Both the position numbers and the translations under genes were made by a program. From assembly GCA_005772955.1 (NCBI GenBank), contig SXID01000216.1, positions 1-64,000 of the forward strand: a DNA stretch of 64,000 nt, read 5' to 3'. This DNA is from Planctomycetia bacterium (GTDB lineage Bacteria > Planctomycetota > Planctomycetia > Gemmatales > Gemmataceae). Numbering within the stretch: position 1 is the stretch's first letter; every line of letters starts with the position of its first letter. Under the pieces are notes generated by a model. That model ran no database searches. It worked only from the letters and a program-made list of their open reading frames with translations, and was not told the DNA's origin. This document shows positions 16,919-24,271 of the stretch, piece after piece.

Positions 16919-18655
16919 ATGCCCGGTCCGACCGCACACGCTCTGACCTTCGACCCGACCAACCCGTTCTTCGTCCAGCCGGACCGAACGGTGATGGTCG
17001 AGGTGGATAACCCGAAGTACACGGAAGCACGCGACGCGCTCGCGCCATTCGCGGAGCTGGAAAAAAGCCCCGAACACATCCACACGTACCGCATCTCGAA
17101 CCTCTCGCTCTGGAACGCCGCCGCCGCGGGGTTCAGCGCGGATGAGGTCGTGGCTGTGCTCCAGCGGTACACGAAGTTCCCGATCCCGCAGAACATCCCG
17201 ACCGATATCGCGGAGACGGTCGCGCGTTACGGCCGCGTCAAACTCGAACGCATCGACGCCGACCACCTGAAGCTCGTGTGTTCCGATAAACCGCTGCTTG
17301 CTGAACTCGCCCGCAACAAGAAGGTGAAAGAGTACCTCGGCGAAAAGCTCGACAACACGAGTTTCGCGGTCACCCCGGCGTTCCGCGGCGTGCTGAAACA
17401 GGTGCTCATCACGGTCGGCTACCCGGCGGAGGACATCGCCGGTTACACCGAGGGCGCGCTGCTGCCGATCGCACTTCGCGACACGCTGGCAACGGGCGGG
17501 CAGCCCTTCCACATTCGCGACTACCAGCGCGAAGCGGCAGACGTGTTCCACGCGGGCGGCGACGTGCGCGGCGGCAGCGGCGTGATCGTGTTGCCGTGCG
17601 GCGCGGGCAAGACCATCGTCGGCATCGTGGCCATGTCGCTCCTACAGAAGAACACGCTGATTCTCACCACCAGCATCACCGCCGTGAAACAGTGGCGGCG
17701 CGAGATCATCGACAAATCGACGCTGACCGAAACTGAGGTGAAAGAATACACCGGCGAGACGAAGGAAATCGGCCCGGTGACGATCGCGACCTACCAGATT
17801 CTCACGTATCGCCCGGACAAGACCGAAGACTTCCCGCACTTCGGGCTGTTCGAGCAGCGCGATTGGGGCCTGATCATCTACGACGAAGTTCACTTGCTGC
17901 CGGCCCCAGTGTTCCGCGTAACGGCACAGATTCAGGCACGCCGACGCTTGGGGCTCACCGCCACGCTCATCCGCGAAGACGGGCGCGAAGGCGACGTGTT
18001 CTCGCTGATCGGTCCGAAGAAGTACGACGTGCCGTGGCGCGAGTTGGAAACGAAGGGCTGGATCGCGAGCGCGAGTTGCAGCGAAATTCGCGTGGCACTG
18101 CCGACCGACGCGACCCGCATGGAGTACGCGGTCGCCGATCACCGTGCGAAGTACCGTATCGCGAGCGAGAACGTCGCGAAGGACGACGTGGTTGCTGAAT
18201 TACTGTCGCGCTACAAGGATCAGCGAGTCATCGTGATCGGGCAGTATCTGTCGCAACTGCACCGGCTCGCGGAGCGGTTCGACTTGCCGCTCATCACCGG
18301 CAGCACCGTGACTTCGGAGCGTGAAGACCTTTACAACAAGTTCCGCGCCGGAGAGGTTCGCCATCTCGTGCTATCGAAAGTCGGGAACTTCGCGATCGAC
18401 CTACCGGACGCGAACGTGCTGATCCAGGTGAGCGGCACCTTCGGTTCGCGTCAGGAAGAAGCGCAGCGGTTGGGCCGCATCTTGCGCCCGAAGAGCAGCG
18501 GCGACGGAGACGCGCACTTCTTCACGCTGGTGTCGCGCGACACGCGCGAACTCGACTTCGCGCACCACCGCCAGATGTTCCTGACGGAGCAGGGCTACAG
18601 CTACGAGATCCTCGACGAGCGCGACGTGCTCCCGCCGAAGTCCGCCGCGGGGTGA
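16919..18655 (+). CDS. XPB/Ssl2-type DNA repair helicase (SF2)
   Basis: An SF2 DNA helicase of the XPB family. From the ATG at 16919 (GGGAG five bases upstream) it has 578 residues; ATG at 16883 is the alternative start. Walker A GAGKT is at 228-232 and Walker B DEVH at 322-325. LGLTATLIREDGR carries the RED motif (Arg352-Glu353-Asp354) diagnostic of XPB. Motif VI QRLGRILRPK begins at Gln516. The N-terminal ~180 residues match the damage-recognition/N-terminal part of XPB. In eukaryotes XPB opens DNA in nucleotide excision repair and transcription; bacterial members are biochemically DNA helicases or translocases. A helicase-associated partner lies 0.5 kb downstream. Confidence 0.92.
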   Translation: MPGPTAHALTFDPTNPFFVQPDRTVMVEVDNPKYTEARDALAPFAELEKSPEHIHTYRISNLSLWNAAAAGFSADEVVAVLQRYTKFPIPQNIPTDIAETVARYGRVKLERIDADHLKLVCSDKPLLAELARNKKVKEYLGEKLDNTSFAVTPAFRGVLKQVLITVGYPAEDIAGYTEGALLPIALRDTLATGGQPFHIRDYQREAADVFHAGGDVRGGSGVIVLPCGAGKTIVGIVAMSLLQKNTLILTTSITAVKQWRREIIDKSTLTETEVKEYTGETKEIGPVTIATYQILTYRPDKTEDFPHFGLFEQRDWGLIIYDEVHLLPAPVFRVTAQIQARRRLGLTATLIREDGREGDVFSLIGPKKYDVPWRELETKGWIASASCSEIRVALPTDATRMEYAVADHRAKYRIASENVAKDDVVAELLSRYKDQRVIVIGQYLSQLHRLAERFDLPLITGSTVTSEREDLYNKFRAGEVRHLVLSKVGNFAIDLPDANVLIQVSGTFGSRQEEAQRLGRILRPKSSGDGDAHFFTLVSRDTRELDFAHHRQMFLTEQGYSYEILDERDVLPPKSAAG

Positions 18656-18665
18656 GCGATGTCTT

Positions 18666-18785
18666 GCGGCCTGAAGGCCACGCTCCCTCAGCCCAGACCA
18701 CTGGCCTGCGACGAGTGTTTCCGAATCCATCGAACCGTATACCCAGGCCGGTGCCTGGGCTGAGGGAGCGCGGCCTTCAGGCCGC
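18666..18785. repeat. Inverted repeat, 30-bp arms
   Basis: Arms 18666-18695 and 18756-18785 match at 29 of 30 positions with a 60-bp spacer, and an inner CCCAGGC/GCCTGGG hairpin sits at about 18742-18759. The right arm ends one base before the ATG of the 77-residue gene at 18787, so any ribosome binding site for it is inside the palindrome. Confidence 0.85.
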
Positions 18786-18786
18786 A

Positions 18787-19020
18787 ATGAACGTGACCAA
18801 CCCCACCGCTCGCCTTCCGGCCAAGTTGCACCGCCGCGTGTGCCTCGTTCTCACGGAGGACGCGGTGCTCGCGGAAGAACTACTCGCGCGCAAGAAGCTC
18901 GCGTCGGAGGTCGCCGGGCGGCTGTCCGAGAAGGTGCTGCTCATCCGCCCCGGACGGCTCGACGCGGTCCTCGACGAACTCCGCAAGATGGGCCACACGC
19001 CGCAAGTGGTCGGGAAGTAG
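18787..19020 (+). CDS. Small conserved protein between XPB and its partner
   Basis: A 77-residue basic protein with no recognised domain. The middle (LTEDAVLAEELLARKKLASE) is predicted helical, and RPGRLDAVLDELRKMGHTP suggests a compact helix-strand-helix fold. The ATG at 18787 is chosen because upstream in-frame codons lie in the palindrome at 18666-18785. It sits between the XPB helicase and the XPB/Ssl2-like protein on the same strand, so a role with them is plausible but unproven. Its last 26 bases are duplicated at 19089-19114 beyond another palindrome. Confidence 0.55.
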   Translation: MNVTNPTARLPAKLHRRVCLVLTEDAVLAEELLARKKLASEVAGRLSEKVLLIRPGRLDAVLDELRKMGHTPQVVGK

Positions 19021-19114
19021 ACCAACGAGCCGCGACCGCAAGGGAGCGGCCACGCTAACCGCTCCCTTGCGGTCACGGCTCGTTAGAAACACGCCGCAAG
19101 TGGTCGGGAAATAG
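18995..19114. repeat. 26-bp direct repeat flanking a palindrome
   Basis: 18995-19020 (the end of the 77-aa gene, including its TAG) recurs at 19089-19114 with 25 of 26 identical bases (G to A at the 23rd). The copies bracket the palindrome at 19024-19084. This looks like a target-site duplication made when the palindrome arrived, although a local tandem duplication is also possible. Confidence 0.85.
19024..19084. repeat. Inverted repeat bracketed by direct repeats
   Basis: Arms 19024-19049 and 19059-19084 match at 25 of 26 positions with a 9-bp loop. It belongs to the same family as 14861-14920 but in opposite orientation. It lies between the 77-aa gene and the helicase-associated gene. Confidence 0.85.
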
Positions 19115-19139
19115 CCGCGCGGAACACTACAACACCTCG

Positions 19140-21224
19140 ATGCCCGCGACCCCCGAAACAGACTGGTCTTCCCGCTGCCGCGACGCGCTCGCGCGCTACG
19201 CCGAACCGCTCCTGCGATCGGTCGGCGATAAGCTCGTGCGCCCGCGCTCGAAGCAACCCACCGACGAGTTGCTCGACAAGGCCGCCGCGATGATCACCAA
19301 CGCGCCGGTCATCGACCGGCGCATCAAGGAGCAACCGCCCGCGTCGCGGAAGTTGCTCGCGTTCATGGGCGTCAGCCGGCAACCGCGGTGGAAGGTCGGA
19401 CACCTCCTCACGCTGCTCGCGGCGCTCGACCACAACGACGGCTTCAGCCCGGTTCAAACGCTTCTCGAAACCGGATTGCTGTTCCCCGAACTCGACCCGC
19501 AACACCCGCCCATCGACAGCTTCGCAAGTTGGTTCGGCCTCGCGGGGACGCACAACGCGGTGGTCTTTGCGCACCCCGGCGTCGCGGCCCGCGCTCGCGG
19601 CGAAGATTTCGGTCTGCCGAACTTGGCGAGCGATGACACACACGCGACACCGCGAGCGGCGGATGGCTTCGAGTGGCCGCTGCGCCTCGCGGCCGTGTGG
19701 CAGCAGGTTCACGCAGACACGATGCGGCTCACACAGGGGAACACGCTATTCAAGCGCGACCTCGTCAGGCTTCAGTCGGACGCGGTGCTAGCCGCGCCAC
19801 CGGTCGATCAGCTCGCGTCCATTGCCGATGCCGGTGTGTTGGCGCTCTTGTGGGCGCGTGCCGTTGGCTTGCTCGGCGAACGCGACGGCACGCTCGAAGC
19901 CAGCACGTTCCCGACTGCGTGGGACGGCCCGCTGTTCGCGCTACTCGCGGAACTATTCGCCGCGATGCCGCTCGTGGAACCGTGGGATCCGCTCGCGGGG
20001 TACTCGCCTCCCGAGAACGGGCTGTCGCCCACGCCCACCGCGGGCTTGCTCGCGCTGCTGCTCGCGCGAGACTTCGTGCATCCCACTGCGGTCGCGGAGT
20101 GGCTGTGGTCGCATCACCCGTCGTGGGCCGGCGTGATTCCGACGACCGCGACCGACAAGGGCGCCGGCTGGGTTCGCGGGTACTTGCTCGGCGTCGCGTA
20201 CCCGCTCGGCGTGCTGGAAGTGTCTGGCGAACTGGTTCGGCTATCCACGTTCGGGCGGCACGTGCTGTTCGGTGAGAAAGAACCGCCCGCGCCGCCCGCG
20301 TTCCCGCAAACGCTGCTCGTTCAGCCGAACGCCGAAGTGCTCGCGTATCGACAAGGACTGACGCCCGCGCTGATTGCCGCGCTGTCGCGGTTCGCGGCGT
20401 GGAAAGGCATCGGCCCGGCGTGTACGCTCGAACTCACCCCGGAACAGACTTACCGCGGGCTTGAATCGGGTCTCACGCTGCCGATGATCGTGCAGACGCT
20501 CAACCGCCACGGTACGCGCCCGGTTCCGCCCGGCGTCGCCGATCTGCTTCAACGGTGGGCGAGCAAGCGCGAGCGCATCACCATCTTCTCGTCCGCGGTG
20601 CTGGTCGAGTTTCAAACGCCGGCCGAACTGGACCTGGCCGTCTCAAGGGGCGTGGTCGCGTTGCGGCTCACCGACCGCATTGGGATGACCGCGGACGGCG
20701 GCGAACCGTCGCTGTCGCACCTCCGGTTAATCGGTAACCGCGACTACGAATCGAAACCGCAACGGTGCCTCACGACCTCCGACGACGGCGTCACGCTCAC
20801 CGTCGATACGCCGCAAGCCGACCTGCTGTTGGAAGCGGAGATCGGGCTGTTCGCGGAACCGCTGCCCATCGACCAGAACGGCGGGCGGAAGTTCCGGCTC
20901 ACGCCAACTTCCCTTCGGCGAGCGATCGACAGCGGCAGACCGCTCGCGGACATCGACGGATGGTTTGCGGAGCGCAGCGGCGCACCGCTCTCGTCCGCTG
21001 GGCGTCTCCTGCTGCTCGGCGCGCAGATGCCACCGCCCCTAGCCGTGCGGTTGCTCGTCGTGAAGTTACCGACGGTGGAAATCGCGGATGGCGTGGCGCA
21101 GTGGCCGGGTACGCGTGCGCTCGTCGCGGAACGCCTCGGCCCGCTCGCGGTGAGCGTGAACGAAGAGCACTTTGAAGCGTTCCGCGACGCGCTGCGGGAA
21201 TTGGGTGTGAATGTAGTGGGGTAG
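19140..21224 (+). CDS. Helicase-associated protein (XPB/Ssl2-like, Helicase_C_3 domain)
   Basis: A 694-residue protein without helicase motifs. A segment at about residues 390-530 (FPQTLLVQPNAEVLAYRQ, LELTPEQTYRGLESGL, ITIFSSAVLVEFQT) matches the Helicase_C_3 / XPB-Ssl2-like N-terminal domain. In actinobacteria the same kind of protein is encoded beside the XPB helicase, and here too it follows XPB on the same strand. The N-terminal half is alpha-helical and leucine-rich. It is inferred to be the partner or loader of the helicase; no activity is known. The ATG at 19140 has no strong Shine-Dalgarno sequence. Confidence 0.78.
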   Translation: MPATPETDWSSRCRDALARYAEPLLRSVGDKLVRPRSKQPTDELLDKAAAMITNAPVIDRRIKEQPPASRKLLAFMGVSRQPRWKVGHLLTLLAALDHNDGFSPVQTLLETGLLFPELDPQHPPIDSFASWFGLAGTHNAVVFAHPGVAARARGEDFGLPNLASDDTHATPRAADGFEWPLRLAAVWQQVHADTMRLTQGNTLFKRDLVRLQSDAVLAAPPVDQLASIADAGVLALLWARAVGLLGERDGTLEASTFPTAWDGPLFALLAELFAAMPLVEPWDPLAGYSPPENGLSPTPTAGLLALLLARDFVHPTAVAEWLWSHHPSWAGVIPTTATDKGAGWVRGYLLGVAYPLGVLEVSGELVRLSTFGRHVLFGEKEPPAPPAFPQTLLVQPNAEVLAYRQGLTPALIAALSRFAAWKGIGPACTLELTPEQTYRGLESGLTLPMIVQTLNRHGTRPVPPGVADLLQRWASKRERITIFSSAVLVEFQTPAELDLAVSRGVVALRLTDRIGMTADGGEPSLSHLRLIGNRDYESKPQRCLTTSDDGVTLTVDTPQADLLLEAEIGLFAEPLPIDQNGGRKFRLTPTSLRRAIDSGRPLADIDGWFAERSGAPLSSAGRLLLLGAQMPPPLAVRLLVVKLPTVEIADGVAQWPGTRALVAERLGPLAVSVNEEHFEAFRDALRELGVNVVG

Positions 21225-21238
21225 GGTGATTCGTCTTT

Positions 21239-21263
21239 GCCCTCTCCCCTTGCGGGAGAGGGC
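21239..21263. terminator. Short hairpin between convergent genes (partial copy of the 60472 repeat)
   Basis: Ten-base perfect arms 21239-21248 and 21254-21263 around CTTGC, between the stops of convergent genes. The sequence matches one arm of the large palindrome at 60472-60606. A bidirectional terminator is plausible, but there is no U-tract. Confidence 0.45.
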
Positions 21264-21277
21264 GAGAGAAAAGCGAC

Positions 21278-21529
21278 TCACGCCGCGATGCCGCTCTCGT
21301 TTGCGTAGCCCGCGATGGTCGTGGCGAGGCTCTTGCCAATGCCCGGCACGCGCTCGAGTTCGCGCGTACCGCCGCTCGCGAGAAGTTCCGTCACGTCGGC
21401 TGGCAACCCGAGTACGGCCATCGCCGCGGAGCGAAACGCACGCACGCGGTACAGGTTGTTCCCCGACCGCGCGAGTTCATTCGCGTGTTCGCGCAGCCGC
21501 CGGGCGATATCTTGGTTGGTCAGAGTCAT
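21278..21529 (-). CDS. Stand-alone helix-hairpin-helix protein, PolX N-terminal-like
   Basis: An 83-residue protein starting at the ATG at 21529, preceded by a strong AAGGAGGT. It matches the N-terminal 8-kDa/HhH domain of family X DNA polymerases: NQDIARRLREHANELARS, NLYRVRAFRSAAMAV, then the HhH motif ERVPGIGKSLATTIAGY. The polymerase and PHP domains are absent. Such a domain binds DNA ends or gaps without sequence specificity. It is convergent with the helicase-associated gene, so proximity to the XPB locus may or may not be meaningful. Confidence 0.75.
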   Translation of the reverse strand: MTLTNQDIARRLREHANELARSGNNLYRVRAFRSAAMAVLGLPADVTELLASGGTRELERVPGIGKSLATTIAGYANESGIAA

Positions 21530-21621
21530 GTCGCACCTCCTTCTGTAATATGTTCCACGTGGAACGTATGTACACAAGGTCGGTTGGCGATTAACCGCGG
21601 CCTGGCGGAGCGATTCACCAC

Positions 21622-22269
21622 ATGGCTGGCTTTCGCACGCACATCACAGTGTCCGGGGTGCTGGGCGTCGCCTATGGCGGGATCGCCGTGCAACCGCTGG
21701 GGTTCAGCCCAGAAGCCGGTATCCTCGCGGCTGGCGTGACCGCCGTGGGCGGGATGCTCCCGGACCTCGACAGCGATTCCGGCATCCCGGTACGCGAACT
21801 GTTTGGGCTGATGGCCGCTGTCGTGCCGCTCATGCTCATCCCACGACTTCACCACGCGGGCGTGTCGCTCGAAGGCATCCTCGCGGCGTTGCTGTTCGGC
21901 TACGTGTTCATCCGTTACTTCGTGGCGAGCGTGTTCCGGCAACTCACGGTGCATCGCGGGATGTATCACAGCATCCCGGCCATGCTCATCGCCGGGTTGT
22001 GCGTGTACCTCGCGTACCCGGAGCGCGGCGTGCGCATCCTCTTGGGCGTCGGTGTGATGGTCGGGTTCCTGTCGCACCTGGTTCTGGACGAGGTCTATTC
22101 GGTGGACTGGCGCGGCTTGAAGCCGAAGTTGAAGGCGTCGGCTGGTAGCGCGGTGAAGTTCGCGTCGTCGTCGGTCCCCGCGACCGTGACGTGCTACCTG
22201 ACCCTCGGTGGGTTGCTTTACCTTGCGTACCTGAACGTCAAGCAGTCTGGCGGCGAGTTGGGATGGTAA
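21622..22269 (+). CDS. DUF457/YdjM-type membrane-bound metal-dependent hydrolase
   Basis: A 215-residue integral membrane protein with about five hydrophobic segments. It has the family's metal-ligand motifs: His7 in GFRTHITVS, MLPDLDSDSG, LTVHRGMYHSIP and LSHLVLDEVYS. These His/Asp clusters are characteristic of the DUF457 (YdjM, LexA-regulated in E. coli) family, annotated as metal-dependent hydrolases of unknown substrate. It precedes nusA on the same strand but is separated by 321 bp including a palindrome. Confidence 0.82.
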   Translation: MAGFRTHITVSGVLGVAYGGIAVQPLGFSPEAGILAAGVTAVGGMLPDLDSDSGIPVRELFGLMAAVVPLMLIPRLHHAGVSLEGILAALLFGYVFIRYFVASVFRQLTVHRGMYHSIPAMLIAGLCVYLAYPERGVRILLGVGVMVGFLSHLVLDEVYSVDWRGLKPKLKASAGSAVKFASSSVPATVTCYLTLGGLLYLAYLNVKQSGGELGW

Positions 22270-22590
22270 ATGTTTAAAGACGAGCGAGGGGCGTAAGCCC
22301 CCTGATACGGTCGCACGCCGTTGCTGTGATGGTGCATCTATCCGGGGCTTACGCCCCGCGCTCGCCCAAGAATTCCCTTTTGTCCCTCTTGCATCCACGC
22401 CCGGTGGGCGCAACAATACTAGCGAACAACCACACCAACGATGCACCGGCTTCGGGCCGCTCGCGTCGGGGTGTCGGGCGTCGGTTTTCGCGGCTCACGG
22501 CTGCGGACCGCACCCGGCAACCGCGGCGTGGAGCGTAATCCCAAGCCGGTGCTGGCGTTTACCGTCGGCCGTTAGTCGAGGGCCATCAAC
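22270..22590. other. Intergenic leader region upstream of nusA (321 bp)
   Basis: Holds the palindrome 22281-22364 and then about 220 bp with no gene that I recognise. GCCCGGTGGGC near 22400 forms a small hairpin, followed by ACAATACTAG that could include a -10 element. The usual rimP gene does not precede nusA here. Confidence 0.45.
22281..22364. repeat. Inverted repeat, 21-bp arms
   Basis: Arms 22281-22301 and 22344-22364 match at 20 of 21 positions; the arm contains GGGGCGTAAGCCCC, itself a small dyad. It lies just after the DUF457 gene. Confidence 0.8.
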
Positions 22591-24018
22591 ATGGCGATCA
22601 AGAAAGAGAAAGAGAAAGAAAAGCCCAAGGACATGGGGTCCGCGATCATCGAACTCGTGGACAAACTCCACGAGGAACGGAAGATCGGCAAGGACGTGAT
22701 CTTCAAGGGCATCGCCTCCGCAATCCAGGTCGCCGCCGAGCGCCACTTCCAGGTGGAAGAAGGCGTACACGTCAGCATCGACGAGGCCACCGGCCACATC
22801 ATCGCCAAGTATGGCGAGCAGGAACTCGACCCCGGCTTGCTCGGGCGCATCGCGGCGCAGTCAGCCAAGCAGATGATCATCCAGAAGATCCGCGAGGCCG
22901 AATCGGACACGGTGTTCAACGAGTTCACCGGCAAGAAGTACGAACTGCTCGTCGGCACCGTGACCCGCGTGGACGCAGGCACCGCGATCGTGTCGCTGGG
23001 CAAGTCGGAGGCACTGCTGCCACGCAGCGAGCAGATCCCAGGCGAAACGCACCACGTCGGCGAGCGTGTGAAGGCGATTATTCTGGAGGTCCGCAAGCAA
23101 GGTAACCGCGTCAAGATCGTGCTGAGCCGCGCGCACCCTGAGTTCGTGAAAGCGCTCTTCGAGGAAGAAATCCCCGAAATCGACGAGCGCATCATCGACA
23201 TCCGGGCTGTGGCTCGTGAAGCCGGTTACCGGTCGAAGGTCGCGGTCACTTCCATCGACATGAAGGTGGACGCGGTCGGCGCGTGTGTGGGTGTTCGCGG
23301 GAGCCGCATCAAGAACGTGATCGAGGAACTCAACGGCGAGCGCATCGACATCGTCCGCTGGAACGACGCATTGCAAGTGTTGATTCCGAACGCGTTGCAG
23401 CCGGCGCAGATTTCCGATGTCTTCACCTACCCCAGGCTCGGTCGGGCCATCGTACTCGTCACCGACGACCAGTTGTCACTCGCCATCGGGCGGCGCGGCC
23501 AGAACGTGCGGCTCGCGTCCAAGCTCGTTGGCTGGGACATCGAGATCATGACGCACGACGAACTCGCGGAATCGCTCGAACGCGCGGAACGCTGGTTCGG
23601 CCAACTTCCGAACGCCTCGCTCGAACTGACCAACGTGCTCATCGAGGAAGGGTTCCTGTCTTACAACGACATCACGATGATCGACGCGGCCGGACTGACC
23701 GAGTTCTCGGGGCTTCCCGAAAACCAGGCCGACGAAGTCGTGATGTACGCAGAAGAGTACGCGGATGTGATGGAGCAGAGCGTCGAGGAGGAGCGCCGTC
23801 AGGCGGAAGAAGCCGCTGCGGAGCAAGCCCGCCAGGAAGCCGCCGAAGCCGCCGAAGCCGCCGCGACCGCCTTATCAGAAGAGGGAGTCGCACCTGCGGA
23901 GACCGCGGAAACTTCCGCTGCCTCCGAACCTGAACAGCCCACCATCGTCTCTACCAAGGAGACGACCGAGACGCCGGCCCCCGCGACATCCGACGCGGAT
24001 GAGTCGGCGGCCGAATGA
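22591..24018 (+). CDS. nusA: Transcription termination/antitermination factor NusA
   Basis: A 475-residue NusA that binds RNA polymerase and nascent RNA to control pausing, termination and antitermination. The N-terminal domain covers about residues 1-110 and has a Lys/Glu-rich extension (KKEKEKEKPKDMG). The S1 domain is at about 115-185 (LVGTVTRVDAGTAIVSLGKS). The two KH domains lie at about 200-345, with GACVGVRGSRIKNVIEELNG and LAIGRRGQNVRLASKLVGW. A short helix-hairpin-helix-like region is followed by an Ala/Glu-rich tail from about 390. It starts the translation-factor run nusA-infB-ylxP-rbfA. Confidence 0.97.
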   Translation: MAIKKEKEKEKPKDMGSAIIELVDKLHEERKIGKDVIFKGIASAIQVAAERHFQVEEGVHVSIDEATGHIIAKYGEQELDPGLLGRIAAQSAKQMIIQKIREAESDTVFNEFTGKKYELLVGTVTRVDAGTAIVSLGKSEALLPRSEQIPGETHHVGERVKAIILEVRKQGNRVKIVLSRAHPEFVKALFEEEIPEIDERIIDIRAVAREAGYRSKVAVTSIDMKVDAVGACVGVRGSRIKNVIEELNGERIDIVRWNDALQVLIPNALQPAQISDVFTYPRLGRAIVLVTDDQLSLAIGRRGQNVRLASKLVGWDIEIMTHDELAESLERAERWFGQLPNASLELTNVLIEEGFLSYNDITMIDAAGLTEFSGLPENQADEVVMYAEEYADVMEQSVEEERRQAEEAAAEQARQEAAEAAEAAATALSEEGVAPAETAETSAASEPEQPTIVSTKETTETPAPATSDADESAAE

Positions 24019-24024
24019 CTGAAA

Positions 24025-24132
24025 AGTGACGAGTAACGAGTTGCGAGTGACGAGTCGAGAAAAAGCCCGGCAGCCACCGAAACCGTGCGGTTTGCTGCTT
24101 CGCTCGTCACTCGCAACTCGTTACTCATTACT
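24025..24132. repeat. Inverted repeat, 30-bp arms, nusA-infB junction
   Basis: Arms 24025-24054 and 24103-24132 match at 28 of 30 positions. They are built from GAGTAACGAGTTGCGAGTGA-type repeats shared with the elements at 27599-27675 and 30946-31042. An inner AAACCG/CGGTTT hairpin sits near 24080-24093. Confidence 0.85.
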
Positions 24133-24271
24133 TCCGCCGCAGGAGTCCCCTTTTCAGCGGACGCGGCTTGATTAGAATATAACTCATTCGGGGCGCGATC
24201 GGTCGATCCGGTACGCCCGTTGCGCGGGCCGGTTCGGGGGTTGTTCGGAGCACCCCTGAGAGGAGTTTTGC

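Noticed and set aside
19089-19114. The duplicated 26-mer as part of the helicase-associated gene
   Set aside because: It lies before the ATG at 19140, ends in the same TAG codon as the 77-aa gene and encodes nothing in frame with the downstream gene.
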